Assembly: GCA_965364735.1 (NCBI GenBank)
Contig: CBDTYW010000036.1
Coordinates: 1 to 19,519, forward strand
Length of the DNA: 19,519 nt
Reading direction: 5' to 3'
Source of the DNA: CBDTYW01 sp965364735
GTDB lineage: Bacteria; Actinomycetota; Nitriliruptoria; Nitriliruptorales; Nitriliruptoraceae
Shown here: positions 6,896 through 15,576 of the stretch, piece after piece
How positions within the stretch are numbered: the first letter of the stretch is position 1
Layout: each line of letters starts with the position of its first letter
Program-made: the position numbers and the translations under genes
The notes under the pieces: generated by a model
Told to the model about the DNA's origin: nothing
The model's input: only the letters and a program-made list of their open reading frames with translations
Databases searched by the model: none

Positions 6896-7758
6896 CGACG
6901 GGTCACATCGACGGCGACGTCGAGGGTGTTCTTCTCCGCGTCGGTGAAGATGACGCCCTTCAGCGGGGTGACGTCATCGAAGTCACGGCCCCACGCGATC
7001 GTGACGTGGCGGTCATCGACGACGACGTCGTTCGTCGGGTCGAGGTCGAGCCACAGGTCGCCGCCGAGCCAGACCTGCACCCACGCGTGCGAGGCGTCCG
7101 CGCCCTGCATCTTCTCCTCACCCGGAGGCGGCAAGGTCTCGAGGTAGCCGGAGACGTAGCGGGAGGACAGCCCCAGGGAGCGGAGGCACCCGATCATCAG
7201 GTGGGCGAAGTCCTGGCACACCCCGGCGCGCTTCTTCAGCACCACGTCGATCGGCGTGGAGACCGTCGTCGCCTTCGGGTCGAACTCGAACTCGGTGTGG
7301 ACACGATGGTTCAGCGCGACCGCCGCGTCAACCAGGTCGCGCCCCGGCACGAAGTCCGGGGCCGCGTAGGCCGCGAGCGCCGAGGACGGGACGACGCGCA
7401 GCGACGGCAACGAGAACTCCATCGCCTCGACGGAGCCGCTCGAGGCGACGTCGTCGCGGACAGACTCCCACGGGCCGGACGGCGCGGGCGACGGCCGTGA
7501 CGCGAGCTCGACGACGCAGCGCGACGTCACCCGCAAGGCGTCGTGATCCACGTGAAGGTCGAAGTACGCCGCACGGTTCCCGTGGTGATCGACGCGTTCG
7601 CGGAACGTGCCCGGCTCGGGCTCGATGGTCACCGATGAGGATCGGACCCGTTGGTGTGGGGTCGGCCGCGGAAGCAGGTGCAGGTCACCGTGGCTGCGCG
7701 AGACGGGGGCGTCGTATCCGTACGTCGTGACGTGCACGACCTCGAACGTCGTCGTCAT
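6892..7758 (-). CDS. Transglutaminase-like cysteine protein (COG1305 type)
   Basis: 288 residues, a standard length for stand-alone bacterial transglutaminase-like proteins of this type. An N-terminal beta-rich domain opens with FEVVHVTTYGYDAPVSRSHG, the usual HxTxYxY beginning. The papain-like catalytic core follows: Cys181 in RAGVCQDFAHLM, His224 in ADASHAWVQVW and Asp240 in LDLDPTND. All three triad residues are present, so the enzyme should be active in making, breaking or transferring amide or isopeptide bonds. There is no signal peptide, so it is probably cytoplasmic. The ATG at 7758 overlaps the stop of the ATP-grasp/alpha-E gene by 4 nt, and its own stop overlaps the helicase start by 4 nt. 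In known clusters this protein is a constant partner of the ATP-grasp and alpha-E proteins. Its substrate is not known. Confidence 0.95.
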   Translation of the reverse strand: MTTTFEVVHVTTYGYDAPVSRSHGDLHLLPRPTPHQRVRSSSVTIEPEPGTFRERVDHHGNRAAYFDLHVDHDALRVTSRCVVELASRPSPAPSGPWESVRDDVASSGSVEAMEFSLPSLRVVPSSALAAYAAPDFVPGRDLVDAAVALNHRVHTEFEFDPKATTVSTPIDVVLKKRAGVCQDFAHLMIGCLRSLGLSSRYVSGYLETLPPPGEEKMQGADASHAWVQVWLGGDLWLDLDPTNDVVVDDRHVTIAWGRDFDDVTPLKGVIFTDAEKNTLDVAVDVTRR

Positions 7759-10316
7759 GACGCGGTCTCCCCGAACATGGCGGCGATCAGCTCACCGTCG
7801 ATCGAGCGCTGGGGCGCCTCGTGCACGAACCACGCCGCGGTCAGCGCGTCGCTCGTCTGCCTGAGCAGCGACCGGACGTGCCCGAGGAGCACGGCGAACT
7901 CGTCGCGGCGGCCGGACGCGGACTCGGCCAGGCGAGCCGTGTCGAGCGAGCGGACCGCGGCGCCGAGCTCCTCCGCGAGCTGGACCGCGAGCGACACCTC
8001 ACCGTCGACCGGACCGGGCAGCTCGCGGACGCGCTCGATGAGCCGGTCGACCTGCCATGCGAGTGACCGCGGGTTCTCCCGATCGGTCACGAGCAGGTCG
8101 AGGATCGTCGCCACGCGGGCGCGCGAGTGGTAGCGACGGCGGTAGGTGATGATCGACTCGGCGGAGACGAGCACCGACTCGAGGACCAGCGAAGCTTCGG
8201 CCCTGGGAAGCTCTTCCACCAACGTCGCGCGGAGCAGCGTGACCAGCTGGAGCGCGCGCTCGATCCGGCGGCCGGCGTCGAGGAACTGCCAACCCGCGTC
8301 GCGGACGAAGGACTCGGCACCGAGTCCTTGCAGGGCCAGCAGGGCTGTGAGGATGCGGCCGAGGCCGCTGTGGCTCGGACGTGCAGCGGTCACCGGATGG
8401 TGGCGCATCAGCAGCTCGCGCTCGAGCGTGTTGACGACCATCCACGTGTCGCCGGAGAGCTGGTCGCGCACGCCGTGCGCGGACTCGACGAGACGTCGGA
8501 CGGCGAACGCCAGCGTCCCCGTCCGCTCGTCGTCGCCCACCAGGGAGCGCAGCTCCTCATCGATGTCGGACACGCGGTCGGGTCCGTGGAAGCCTGGCCA
8601 CGTCATCGTCAGGTCCGTCAGGGCGCAGAGCAGCGCGTTGACGGCCGCCGCGCCCGCCGTCGAGGTCGCGTCCGCGAACTCGCGTCGTCGGTCCTCCACC
8701 ACACGGACCAGGCGGACGACGGACTCGGCCCGCTCGGCGTATCGGCCGATCCAGAAGAGCTGCTCGGCGGCGCGCGACGACATGGCCGCGTCCGGCACGG
8801 CGGGGGTGAGCTGTCCGGCGAGCGGGTCCTGGAGCCAGAACCGCGAGAGGCGTTCCGGGGCCGAGGCGAGCACCCACGTGTCCTTCGACCACGCTCCGAA
8901 GTGGTTCGCGATCGCCGACTCGTCGGAGGCGGCGACCCGGGTCAACCCTCCCGGCATCGCGACGTAGCTGTCGTCGCTTGCCACGACGAAGGTCCGCAGG
9001 ACGCTGCCCCGTGGGACCAGGCGTCCCTCGTGCAGCGTCGGCACGGTCGCTGGGCGCAGCGCCTCCTGCGCAACCCAGCGGCGGGGCTCGGAGCGGATGC
9101 GGTCGCGCAGCGCGTCTCGCTCCGGACGGGAGAGCTCCGCCGCGAACACGGGCGGCGCCGACCCACGACGCGCGATGGGCTTGAGCACCCAACGGTCGAG
9201 AGCGGACAGGACGTGCTGCAGCGCACCCTCGTCGCCGCACCAGAAGGTCGCGACCGGCTCGATGTGCAGCGGCTGGCCGAGCAACGCCTCGCAGATGGCG
9301 GGGAGGTAGGCCTGCAGCGCCGGGTTCTCGAGCACGCCGGACCCGAGCGAGTTCGCGACGGCGACGGCGCCGGTCCGAGCGGCCTCCACCAGGCCCGGCG
9401 TGCCGAGCTGGGAGTCGGGGCGCAGCTCGAGCGGGTCGCACCACCACGAGTCGACGCGACGGTGGATCACGTCGACGCGCTCGGGCCGGCCGAGCGCCCG
9501 GAGCCACATCACGCCGTCGCGATACGTGAGGTCGCGGCCCTCGACGAGCGTCGCGCCCAGCGTCGAGGCGAGGTAGGCGTGCTCGAACGCGGTCTCGCTG
9601 CGCGCACCGGGGGAGAGGACCACCAGGCGCGGGTCGGCTTCGGTCTCCGGGGCGAGCGCCTGGAGCCCGGAACGCAGCGCGCGGACGTACGGCGCCAGCC
9701 GTCGCACGTGGGCGTCGCGGTGCACGTCGGCGAGCACCCGCGAGATCACGGCGCGGTTCTCGAGCGCGTAGGCCGCCCCGGACGGTGCCTGCGTGCGATC
9801 GGACAGCGCGAGCATCCGACCGGACGCGTCACGCACGAGGTCGCTGGCAACGGTGAACAGCTGGCGGAACCCGGGCAGGGTGGCGTCGGTCGCGACGCGC
9901 AGGAAGCCGGGGTGGCCGAGGACGAGCTCTGGCGGGATGAACCCGCGACGCAGCAGATCGCGCGGCCCGAGCAGATCCGTGAGGACGAGGTTCAGCAGCT
10001 CAGCGCGCTGCAGGACGCCCGCCTCGATCGTCGCCCACTCCGCCGCGTCGATGACGAGCGGTACGGGGTCGAGCCGCCAGCGATCGGGTGCGTCCTCCGC
10101 CTCGTCGAAGTGCGCGCGGCGGTAGCTGACGCCGTCGTCATCGAGGAGCTGGTCCGCCTCGCGGCGCGCGGCGCTCAGGCCCTCGAGGCCGAGGTCGCGC
10201 AGGGACGCGGCGACCTTCGTCCACGACGTGCGAACCCCACCGTGGCCGTCCGACATCTCGTCGAAGCCGCCTGCGCGCAGGTAGGCGTCGTCGAGCAGCG
10301 CGGGTGAGAGGGTCAT
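7755..10316 (-). CDS. Circularly permuted type 2 ATP-grasp fused to alpha-E domain
   Basis: 853 residues joining two proteins that are often separate. Residues about 10-505 are a circularly permuted ATP-grasp (COG2308, DUF404/DUF407), with SDRTQAPSGAAYALENR (172-188), EHAYLA near 245, a WWCDPLELRPDSQLGTPGLV stretch, LGSGVLENPAL near 324-334, LKPI (378-381), VAQEAL (415-420) and LRTFVV (440-445). Residues about 512-850 are an alpha-E helical domain (COG2307, DUF403), opening MSSRAAEQLFWIGRYAERAE. The ATP-grasp is predicted to form an amide bond between a carboxylate and an amine using ATP, probably peptide-like; alpha-E is an accessory domain of unknown mechanism. Total length equals the sum of the two usual proteins, so nothing is truncated. 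The ATG at 10316 has GGAG just upstream. The gene lies 126 nt after the DUF2126 gene and overlaps the transglutaminase by 4 nt. Confidence 0.95.
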   Translation of the reverse strand: MTLSPALLDDAYLRAGGFDEMSDGHGGVRTSWTKVAASLRDLGLEGLSAARREADQLLDDDGVSYRRAHFDEAEDAPDRWRLDPVPLVIDAAEWATIEAGVLQRAELLNLVLTDLLGPRDLLRRGFIPPELVLGHPGFLRVATDATLPGFRQLFTVASDLVRDASGRMLALSDRTQAPSGAAYALENRAVISRVLADVHRDAHVRRLAPYVRALRSGLQALAPETEADPRLVVLSPGARSETAFEHAYLASTLGATLVEGRDLTYRDGVMWLRALGRPERVDVIHRRVDSWWCDPLELRPDSQLGTPGLVEAARTGAVAVANSLGSGVLENPALQAYLPAICEALLGQPLHIEPVATFWCGDEGALQHVLSALDRWVLKPIARRGSAPPVFAAELSRPERDALRDRIRSEPRRWVAQEALRPATVPTLHEGRLVPRGSVLRTFVVASDDSYVAMPGGLTRVAASDESAIANHFGAWSKDTWVLASAPERLSRFWLQDPLAGQLTPAVPDAAMSSRAAEQLFWIGRYAERAESVVRLVRVVEDRRREFADATSTAGAAAVNALLCALTDLTMTWPGFHGPDRVSDIDEELRSLVGDDERTGTLAFAVRRLVESAHGVRDQLSGDTWMVVNTLERELLMRHHPVTAARPSHSGLGRILTALLALQGLGAESFVRDAGWQFLDAGRRIERALQLVTLLRATLVEELPRAEASLVLESVLVSAESIITYRRRYHSRARVATILDLLVTDRENPRSLAWQVDRLIERVRELPGPVDGEVSLAVQLAEELGAAVRSLDTARLAESASGRRDEFAVLLGHVRSLLRQTSDALTAAWFVHEAPQRSIDGELIAAMFGETAS

Positions 10317-10442
10317 GGGCTCCAGTCAACCGCACGACGCGACATGTGCGTGTCCGCGTCCACGGGCCACCGAGATCGCGCCGGGCAGCCTTCATGCTCC
10401 GTCCTTGGGGCGTCCGCTCCGCGTGACGCTCCTCGGGCCGGG

Positions 10443-13400
10443 CTAGACGCCCCGCTCGGCGAGGCGGAGGTCGAAGGTGACGGGGAAGTCGGTGGCGGCG
10501 GGGGCGCGGGTGAGGGTCGTGGAGATGTCGATGCGGCCGGGGGTGTGGCCGTACGGGAGGAAGCGGGCGGCGCGGCGGGCCTCGGCCTCCAACGCGTTGA
10601 CGGGGAAGGTCTCGTAGCTGCGGCCGCCGGGGTGGGAGACGTGGTAGCGGGCGCCGCCGAGGGAACGTTCGTTGAAGCGATCCACGACGTCGAACGTCAG
10701 CGGGGCGTGGACGCCAATCGTCGGGTGCAGGCCGGACGGAGGCGCCCATGCGCGGAACCTGACGCCGGCGACGCTGACGCCGGGCTCGGACGTGGGGTGC
10801 AGCTCCAGCGGGCGGCCGTTGACCGTCAGCAGGTGACGGCCGGGGACGTCCCCGGTGACGAGGACCTGCATGCGCTCCATCGACGAGTCGACGAAGCGGG
10901 CGGTGCCCATCGAGGTGACCTCCTCACCGAGGACGTCCCAGGGCTCGATGCCGGCGCGCAGCTCGACGGTGATCGGGGTCCCGCCGGGCGCGTCGACCGT
11001 GAAGGTCCCGGCGCGCGGGAAGCGGAACTCGGTGAACGGCGCGAGCCAGGCGCGCTCGAACGCGATGCCGCCCGCGGCGAGGTGGGCGCAGACCTCGTCG
11101 AGGTCCTGCTCGACGAAGCGCGGCAGCAGGAAGCGGTCGTGCAGGAGCGTCCCCCAGCGAACCAGCGGGGCGGTGTACGGCTCGTCCCAGAACCGGGCCA
11201 CGAGCGCGCGGACCAGCAGAGCCTGCGCGAGCGCCATCTCCGGGTGGGGCGGCATCTCGAAGCCGCGCAGCTCCAGCAGCCCGAGGCGGCCGCGCTCACC
11301 GGTCGGCGAGTACATCTTGTCGATGCAGAACTCGGAGCGGTGGGTGTTGCCCGTGAGGTCGGTCAGCAGGTTGCGCAGCAGCCGGTCCACGAGCCACGGA
11401 CGGGGGTCGCCCTCGAGGCGGCCGATCTCGGCGAAGGCGATCTCGAGGTGGTGGAGGCGGTCGTCGCGGCCCTCGTCGACGCGCGGCGCCTGCGAGGTCG
11501 GACCGATGAACTTCGACGAGAACAGGTAGGACAGCGACGGGTGGTGCTGCCAGAACGTGATCAGCGAACGCAGCAGATCCGGCCGCCGCAGCACGGGCGA
11601 GTCCTCCGGATGCGTCGCGCCGATCGTGATGTGGTTGCCGCCCCCGGTGCCGGTGTGCGCCCCGTCGAGGTCGAACTTCTCGGTGCCGAGGCGCGAGCGG
11701 TGCGCGTCCTCGTACAGACCCGTGATGGTCGTGGACAGCTCGTCCCACGAGGCGGCCGGGTGGATGTTGACCTCGATGACGCCGGGGTCGGGGGCGACGG
11801 TCAGCTGGACGAGGTCCGGGTCTCCGGGCGGCGCGTAGCCCTCGACGACCACACGCACCCGCTGGGCCGCGACGACGTCCTGGAGCGCGTCGAGGAGCTG
11901 GCGGAACTCGGCGAGCTCCTCGCACGGCGGCAGGAAGACATGCAGCAGCCCATGACGGACCTCGACGGTCAACGCCCCGAGGTGGACGTCCTTCTCGTCC
12001 TCCCACGCCAACGATCCGAGGGGCAGACGCAGCCCCATCGGGGAGTCACCGGTGATGAGGTTCAGCGCCCCGCGACGGAAGCGCCACCGCGTCGTGTGCC
12101 AGCCGTCGTGGTCGTGGTGCAGGGGCAGGGCGTAGCCGACCGGCTCGCCGGCAGCGTCGAGCCGGGCGACGACATCGGTCCGATGGCCGCGCTCGCGCAA
12201 CGACGGATCGGTCGGGTCGAGGTCGACCTCCGGACCGTCGCCGTGGGGCAGCGAGGCCTCGGACCAGAGGTCGTACAGGGCGTCCTCGTGCGCGGCCACG
12301 ATCCGACCGGGATCCACGCCGAGCGCCGTCGCGACGCCCTTCGCGAGCTTGAGCGCCTGCTTGGTGGTCGCGTGGCCCGTCTCGTCGACGACGCTGTTGG
12401 GGTCAGCGAGCGTCGTCGCGTCGCGCCAGAGCGGCGTGCCGTCGCGCAGCCAGGCGATCCCGTACTGCCACCGCGGCAGCGGCTCGCCCGGGTACCACTT
12501 GCCCTGCCCGTGCTGGACGAGCGCGCCGGTCCCGAACCGGTCTGCGAGGCGCTGGGTCAGGTCCCATGCGAGCTCACGCTTGTCGCCGCCGTCGGCCGTG
12601 GTGTTCCACTGCGGCGCCTCCATGTCGTCGATCGACACGAACGTCGGCTCGCCGCCCATCGTCAGCCGGACGTCACCCTCGACCAGCATCTCGTCGACCT
12701 TGTGGCCGAGCGCGTCGATCGCCTTCCACTGCGCGCGGCTGTAGGGCTTGGTGACCCGCGGATCCTCGTGGACGCGGAAGACCTCGTTGGCGTGCTGGAA
12801 CTCGACCTGGACCTCAGCGCCACCGGTCGACATCGCGCCGGTGATCGGTGCGGCCGTCGACGGGCTCGGGGTGCAGGCGAGCGGGATGTGACCCTCGCCG
12901 GCGAACAGCCCGGAGGTCGGGTCGAGCCCGACCCAGCCGGCGCCCGGGATGAAGACCTCGCACCACGCGTGCAGGTCGGTGAAGTCCGCGGTCGGACCGG
13001 ACGGGCCGTCGAGCGATGCGATGTCTGCGGTCAGCTGGATCAGGTAGCCGGAGGCGAAGCGCGCGGCGAGACCGAGCTGACGGAGCGCCTGGACGAGCAG
13101 CCAGCCGGAGTCGCGGCAGGAGCCGATGGCCTTGCCCAAGGTGACCTCGGGCGTCTGGACGCCCGGCTCCATGCGGGTGGTGTAGGCGATGTCGCGGTTG
13201 ACGCGGGCGTTGAGGTGCACGAGGACGTCGATCGTGCGCATCTGGTCGTTCAGCTCGCCACGGGCAGCGTCGACCCACGCGTCCAGCAGCGGGCCGGTGT
13301 CGTCGGCGACGAGGTAGGGGGCGAGGTCCCGACGGAGGTCGGCGTCGTAGCTCCAGCCCCACTGCTCCGCGTCCTCCTCCACGAAGAAGTCGAACGGGTT

Positions 13401-13664
13401 GATCGTGGTCATGTCGGCGACGAGGTCCACGCGGACCGAGAACACCTGCGTCGGATCGGGGAACACGAACCGGCCGAGGTGGTTGCCGAAGGCGTCCTGC
13501 TGCCAGTTGACGAAGTGCTCGGCCGGCTCGACCGTCAGCGACCAGCTGATGATCGGCGTCCGGCAGTGCGGAGCCGGGCGGAGGCGGACGACCTGCGGTC
13601 CGAGGACGACCGGGCGGTCGTAGCGGTAGGTCGTGCGGTGATCGATCGCGACGTGGATGGACAA
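10443..13664 (-). CDS. Transglutaminase-DUF2126 fusion protein
   Basis: About 1073 residues, the usual size of COG4196 proteins. An N-terminal transglutaminase region opens SIHVAIDHRTTYRYDRPVVL. Counting from the chosen start, its catalytic Cys183 is in AIGSCRDSGWLL, His232 in DLHAWCEV and Asp248 in VGLDPTSG. From about residue 300 the long DUF2126 domain begins, with RLTMGGEPTFVSIDDMEAPQ, HGQGKWYPGEPLPRWQYG and HTGTGGGNHITIG. The role is predicted processing or transfer of peptide-type conjugates with the ATP-grasp enzyme. The frame is open to 13949, but the first 95 residues are basic and unlike the family. I chose TTG at 13664 because MSIHVA begins the domain at once and GCAGG lies just upstream. 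ATG at 13718 is the main alternative and would add 18 residues. The gene is divergent from the histidine kinase. Confidence 0.93.
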   Translation of the reverse strand: MSIHVAIDHRTTYRYDRPVVLGPQVVRLRPAPHCRTPIISWSLTVEPAEHFVNWQQDAFGNHLGRFVFPDPTQVFSVRVDLVADMTTINPFDFFVEEDAEQWGWSYDADLRRDLAPYLVADDTGPLLDAWVDAARGELNDQMRTIDVLVHLNARVNRDIAYTTRMEPGVQTPEVTLGKAIGSCRDSGWLLVQALRQLGLAARFASGYLIQLTADIASLDGPSGPTADFTDLHAWCEVFIPGAGWVGLDPTSGLFAGEGHIPLACTPSPSTAAPITGAMSTGGAEVQVEFQHANEVFRVHEDPRVTKPYSRAQWKAIDALGHKVDEMLVEGDVRLTMGGEPTFVSIDDMEAPQWNTTADGGDKRELAWDLTQRLADRFGTGALVQHGQGKWYPGEPLPRWQYGIAWLRDGTPLWRDATTLADPNSVVDETGHATTKQALKLAKGVATALGVDPGRIVAAHEDALYDLWSEASLPHGDGPEVDLDPTDPSLRERGHRTDVVARLDAAGEPVGYALPLHHDHDGWHTTRWRFRRGALNLITGDSPMGLRLPLGSLAWEDEKDVHLGALTVEVRHGLLHVFLPPCEELAEFRQLLDALQDVVAAQRVRVVVEGYAPPGDPDLVQLTVAPDPGVIEVNIHPAASWDELSTTITGLYEDAHRSRLGTEKFDLDGAHTGTGGGNHITIGATHPEDSPVLRRPDLLRSLITFWQHHPSLSYLFSSKFIGPTSQAPRVDEGRDDRLHHLEIAFAEIGRLEGDPRPWLVDRLLRNLLTDLTGNTHRSEFCIDKMYSPTGERGRLGLLELRGFEMPPHPEMALAQALLVRALVARFWDEPYTAPLVRWGTLLHDRFLLPRFVEQDLDEVCAHLAAGGIAFERAWLAPFTEFRFPRAGTFTVDAPGGTPITVELRAGIEPWDVLGEEVTSMGTARFVDSSMERMQVLVTGDVPGRHLLTVNGRPLELHPTSEPGVSVAGVRFRAWAPPSGLHPTIGVHAPLTFDVVDRFNERSLGGARYHVSHPGGRSYETFPVNALEAEARRAARFLPYGHTPGRIDISTTLTRAPAATDFPVTFDLRLAERGV

Positions 13665-13836
13665 CGGGGTGCCTGCAGGACTCGAGGAGTGCCTGACCGT
13701 ATGCCGATCCGGGAACATGCGCCGCTGGAGTGTGCGAGGATGCAGGTCGTCAGGAGATGGCCGGTTCGCGTCGCCGCGACCCCTGCCGATCGGCCTGACT
13801 CGCCCGGTGGGGTGACGCATGACCTGAGGACGTCGA
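13665..13836. promoter_or_regulatory. Divergent intergenic region with small inverted repeats
   Basis: This 172-bp spacer must hold the start signals for both the kinase gene (plus) and the transglutaminase-DUF2126 gene (minus), unless ATG at 13718 is the true start of the latter. It contains an imperfect inverted repeat, GGTTCGCG/CGCGACCC at 13763-13782 with a 4-nt loop, and a perfect 10-bp palindrome GCCGATCGGC at 13785-13794. No good -35/-10 pair is visible on either strand. An operator role for the repeats is a guess from position. Confidence 0.35.
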
Positions 13837-15576
13837 ATGGATCGCTTGCTCCGAGGCGGGGTCCTGCGCCGTGCCGTCGCGGTCATGCTGACGGCCTTCC
13901 TCGCGTTCGCTGCGACCAGCGCGGTGCCCGGCGCCGCCGCACAGACCACCGATCCGCTCTCGGCCGAGCTGCGGACGTGGATCGACGATCACGGTCCGCT
14001 TCGCGTGGGGGCCTACCGCGGCGGGGCACCGGTGGTGCTGATCGAGGACGACGAGGCGGTCGGTGGCTGGGGCGTCGAGGTCTGGGAGGCGATCGCGCTG
14101 AAGCTCGGCATCGACGTCGAGTTCGTCATCCAGGAGAACGTCGCGGCGACCGTCGCCTCGCTCGAGGCCGACGACATCGACCTCACCGTGGCCATGGGGC
14201 AGCGCCCCGACCTCGAGAGCTTCGGCTCGACGCGCCCGCACTCGTGGACGCCCATCGTCCTCGTCGTCAACGACTCCCTGACCGACGTGTTGTCGGTCGG
14301 GGACATGGCTGGTCGGACGGTCACGACGATCCCGGGCTCACCGATCGAGGGGCTGCTCGCCGACCGGATGCCCGAGGCGACGTACGTGGTCAGCCCGACC
14401 CTGCCGGAAGGGATCGACGCGGTCGCGAGCGGGGAGGTCGATGGCTTCGTCGGGCCGCTCGCGATCATCGGGTACCGGCTCCAGATCACGGGCCAGACCT
14501 TGCGCCCCGTCGGGGATCCCCTCGACATCATCGAGGTCTCGGCGTTCGGCGTCGAGGGCGGTGAGGCGCTCGAGATCGCGCGGATCGGCCGCAACCTCAT
14601 GACCCCGAACGAGCTGTCGATCATCCACGTGCGCTGGACCGGGTTCGACCTCGGAGATCCTGCGCTCAGCGAGGTCGGGGTCCCGGCTTGGCTGCTCCCG
14701 GTCGTTGGCACCCTCGTCGGTCTGGCCGTGTTGCTCGGGCTCTTCGCGCTGGCCTTGCGTCGCCGCGTCGCGGCTGCCACGGGTGACCTCCAGGTTGCCA
14801 ACGAGACGCTCGAGGCTCGCGTCGAGGAGCGCAGCGCAGCGCTGGCGACGTCGAACCGCCAGCTGCGTGAGTTCGCCGACGACATGGCACATGACGTCCG
14901 AGGACCACTCGGTGCCATCCGTGGGCTGTCGCACGTCGCGCAGGGGCTGGACAGCGCGGAGCAGAAGCGGGTGCTCGGGCTCGTGGAGGCGAGCTCGGAC
15001 CGGCTGCTCCAGCTCATCGACGGGCTCCTCGACCGCAGCACGGCGATCCAGGACAACTCGGGTCGAGAGACCGGTGCCGAGTTCACCGACTTCCTTGCCG
15101 ACCTGGTCGTCGGTGAGGCGGAGGTGCAGGGCGTCGACGTGGCGTTCGACGTCATGGACGGCCCCCTCGACCTCGATCTCGGCACGCTTCGCAAGGTCGC
15201 GGTCAACCTCGTCGGCAACGCCATCAAGCACGGCGCCGACGCGGACCAACCCCGGATCGTCGTGCAGCTGCATCGTGAGCGCGATCACTGGCGCCTCGCC
15301 GTCTGCGACAACGGACGCGGAATCCCCGTCGAGCAGCGTGAACGAGTGCTCGAGCTGGGTGTCCGGCTGCATGAGGACGCTCCCGGCCACGGGCTCGGCC
15401 TCGCCGCGGTCGCGCAGTCCGTCCAGCGAGCCGGCGGCACCCTCTCGATCGATCGGAGCGAGCTCGGTGGCGCGCGCGTCACGGCGCTCCTGCCGGTCGT
15501 CGTGGTCGATGCTCACGCCGACGCAGGTCTCGGAGGAGCGCTCGATGCGACCGCGATGGATCTCAACGCGGTGTGA
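13837..15576 (+). CDS. Sensor histidine kinase with SBP_bac_3 extracytoplasmic sensor
   Basis: 579 residues. A signal peptide or first membrane helix (about 10-35, ending PGAAAQ) is followed by a periplasmic-binding-protein-like domain of the SBP_bac_3 type (about 52-272; GGWGVEVWEAIALKLGIDVE, DLTVAMGQRP, GRTVTTIPGSPIEGLLADRM). A membrane helix follows at about 283-308, then a coiled-coil linker to about 345. The HisKA region carries His352 in DDMAHDVRGPLGAIRGLSH. The ATPase domain has the N box NLVGNAIKHG (457-466), G1 DNGRGIP (491-497) and G2 GHGLGL (517-522). All kinase motifs are intact. It should bind a small ligand such as an amino acid outside the membrane and phosphorylate a response regulator, but none is adjacent, so the partner is unknown. 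The ATG at 13837 has TGAGGA about 6 nt upstream. It is the only plus-strand gene and is divergent from the transglutaminase cluster. Confidence 0.95.
   Translation: MDRLLRGGVLRRAVAVMLTAFLAFAATSAVPGAAAQTTDPLSAELRTWIDDHGPLRVGAYRGGAPVVLIEDDEAVGGWGVEVWEAIALKLGIDVEFVIQENVAATVASLEADDIDLTVAMGQRPDLESFGSTRPHSWTPIVLVVNDSLTDVLSVGDMAGRTVTTIPGSPIEGLLADRMPEATYVVSPTLPEGIDAVASGEVDGFVGPLAIIGYRLQITGQTLRPVGDPLDIIEVSAFGVEGGEALEIARIGRNLMTPNELSIIHVRWTGFDLGDPALSEVGVPAWLLPVVGTLVGLAVLLGLFALALRRRVAAATGDLQVANETLEARVEERSAALATSNRQLREFADDMAHDVRGPLGAIRGLSHVAQGLDSAEQKRVLGLVEASSDRLLQLIDGLLDRSTAIQDNSGRETGAEFTDFLADLVVGEAEVQGVDVAFDVMDGPLDLDLGTLRKVAVNLVGNAIKHGADADQPRIVVQLHRERDHWRLAVCDNGRGIPVEQRERVLELGVRLHEDAPGHGLGLAAVAQSVQRAGGTLSIDRSELGGARVTALLPVVVVDAHADAGLGGALDATAMDLNAV

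Noticed and set aside
5300..7147. A 615-codon open frame on the plus strand opposite the helicase
   Set aside because: It is antisense to a helicase with all motifs present, and its own translation is Arg/Asp-rich without recognisable domains, so it is a shadow.
10138..10395. A minus-strand frame starting ATG at 10395 with a good AAGGA upstream, between the DUF2126 and ATP-grasp genes
   Set aside because: The 85-residue product is mostly arginine, proline and alanine and overlaps the first 180 bases of the ATP-grasp gene in another frame. The Shine-Dalgarno match is probably chance.
13665..13836. Possible -10-like TACGGT in the divergent spacer on the minus strand
   Set aside because: No acceptable -35 element lies 16-19 nt upstream of it, so it was not called a promoter.
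10344..14564. A 1406-codon open frame on the plus strand across the DUF2126 and kinase genes
   Set aside because: It is antisense to a protein with intact catalytic motifs, then out of frame within the kinase gene, and its product is a low-complexity Arg/Gly/Val-rich sequence. Long shadow frames are expected in GC-rich DNA.
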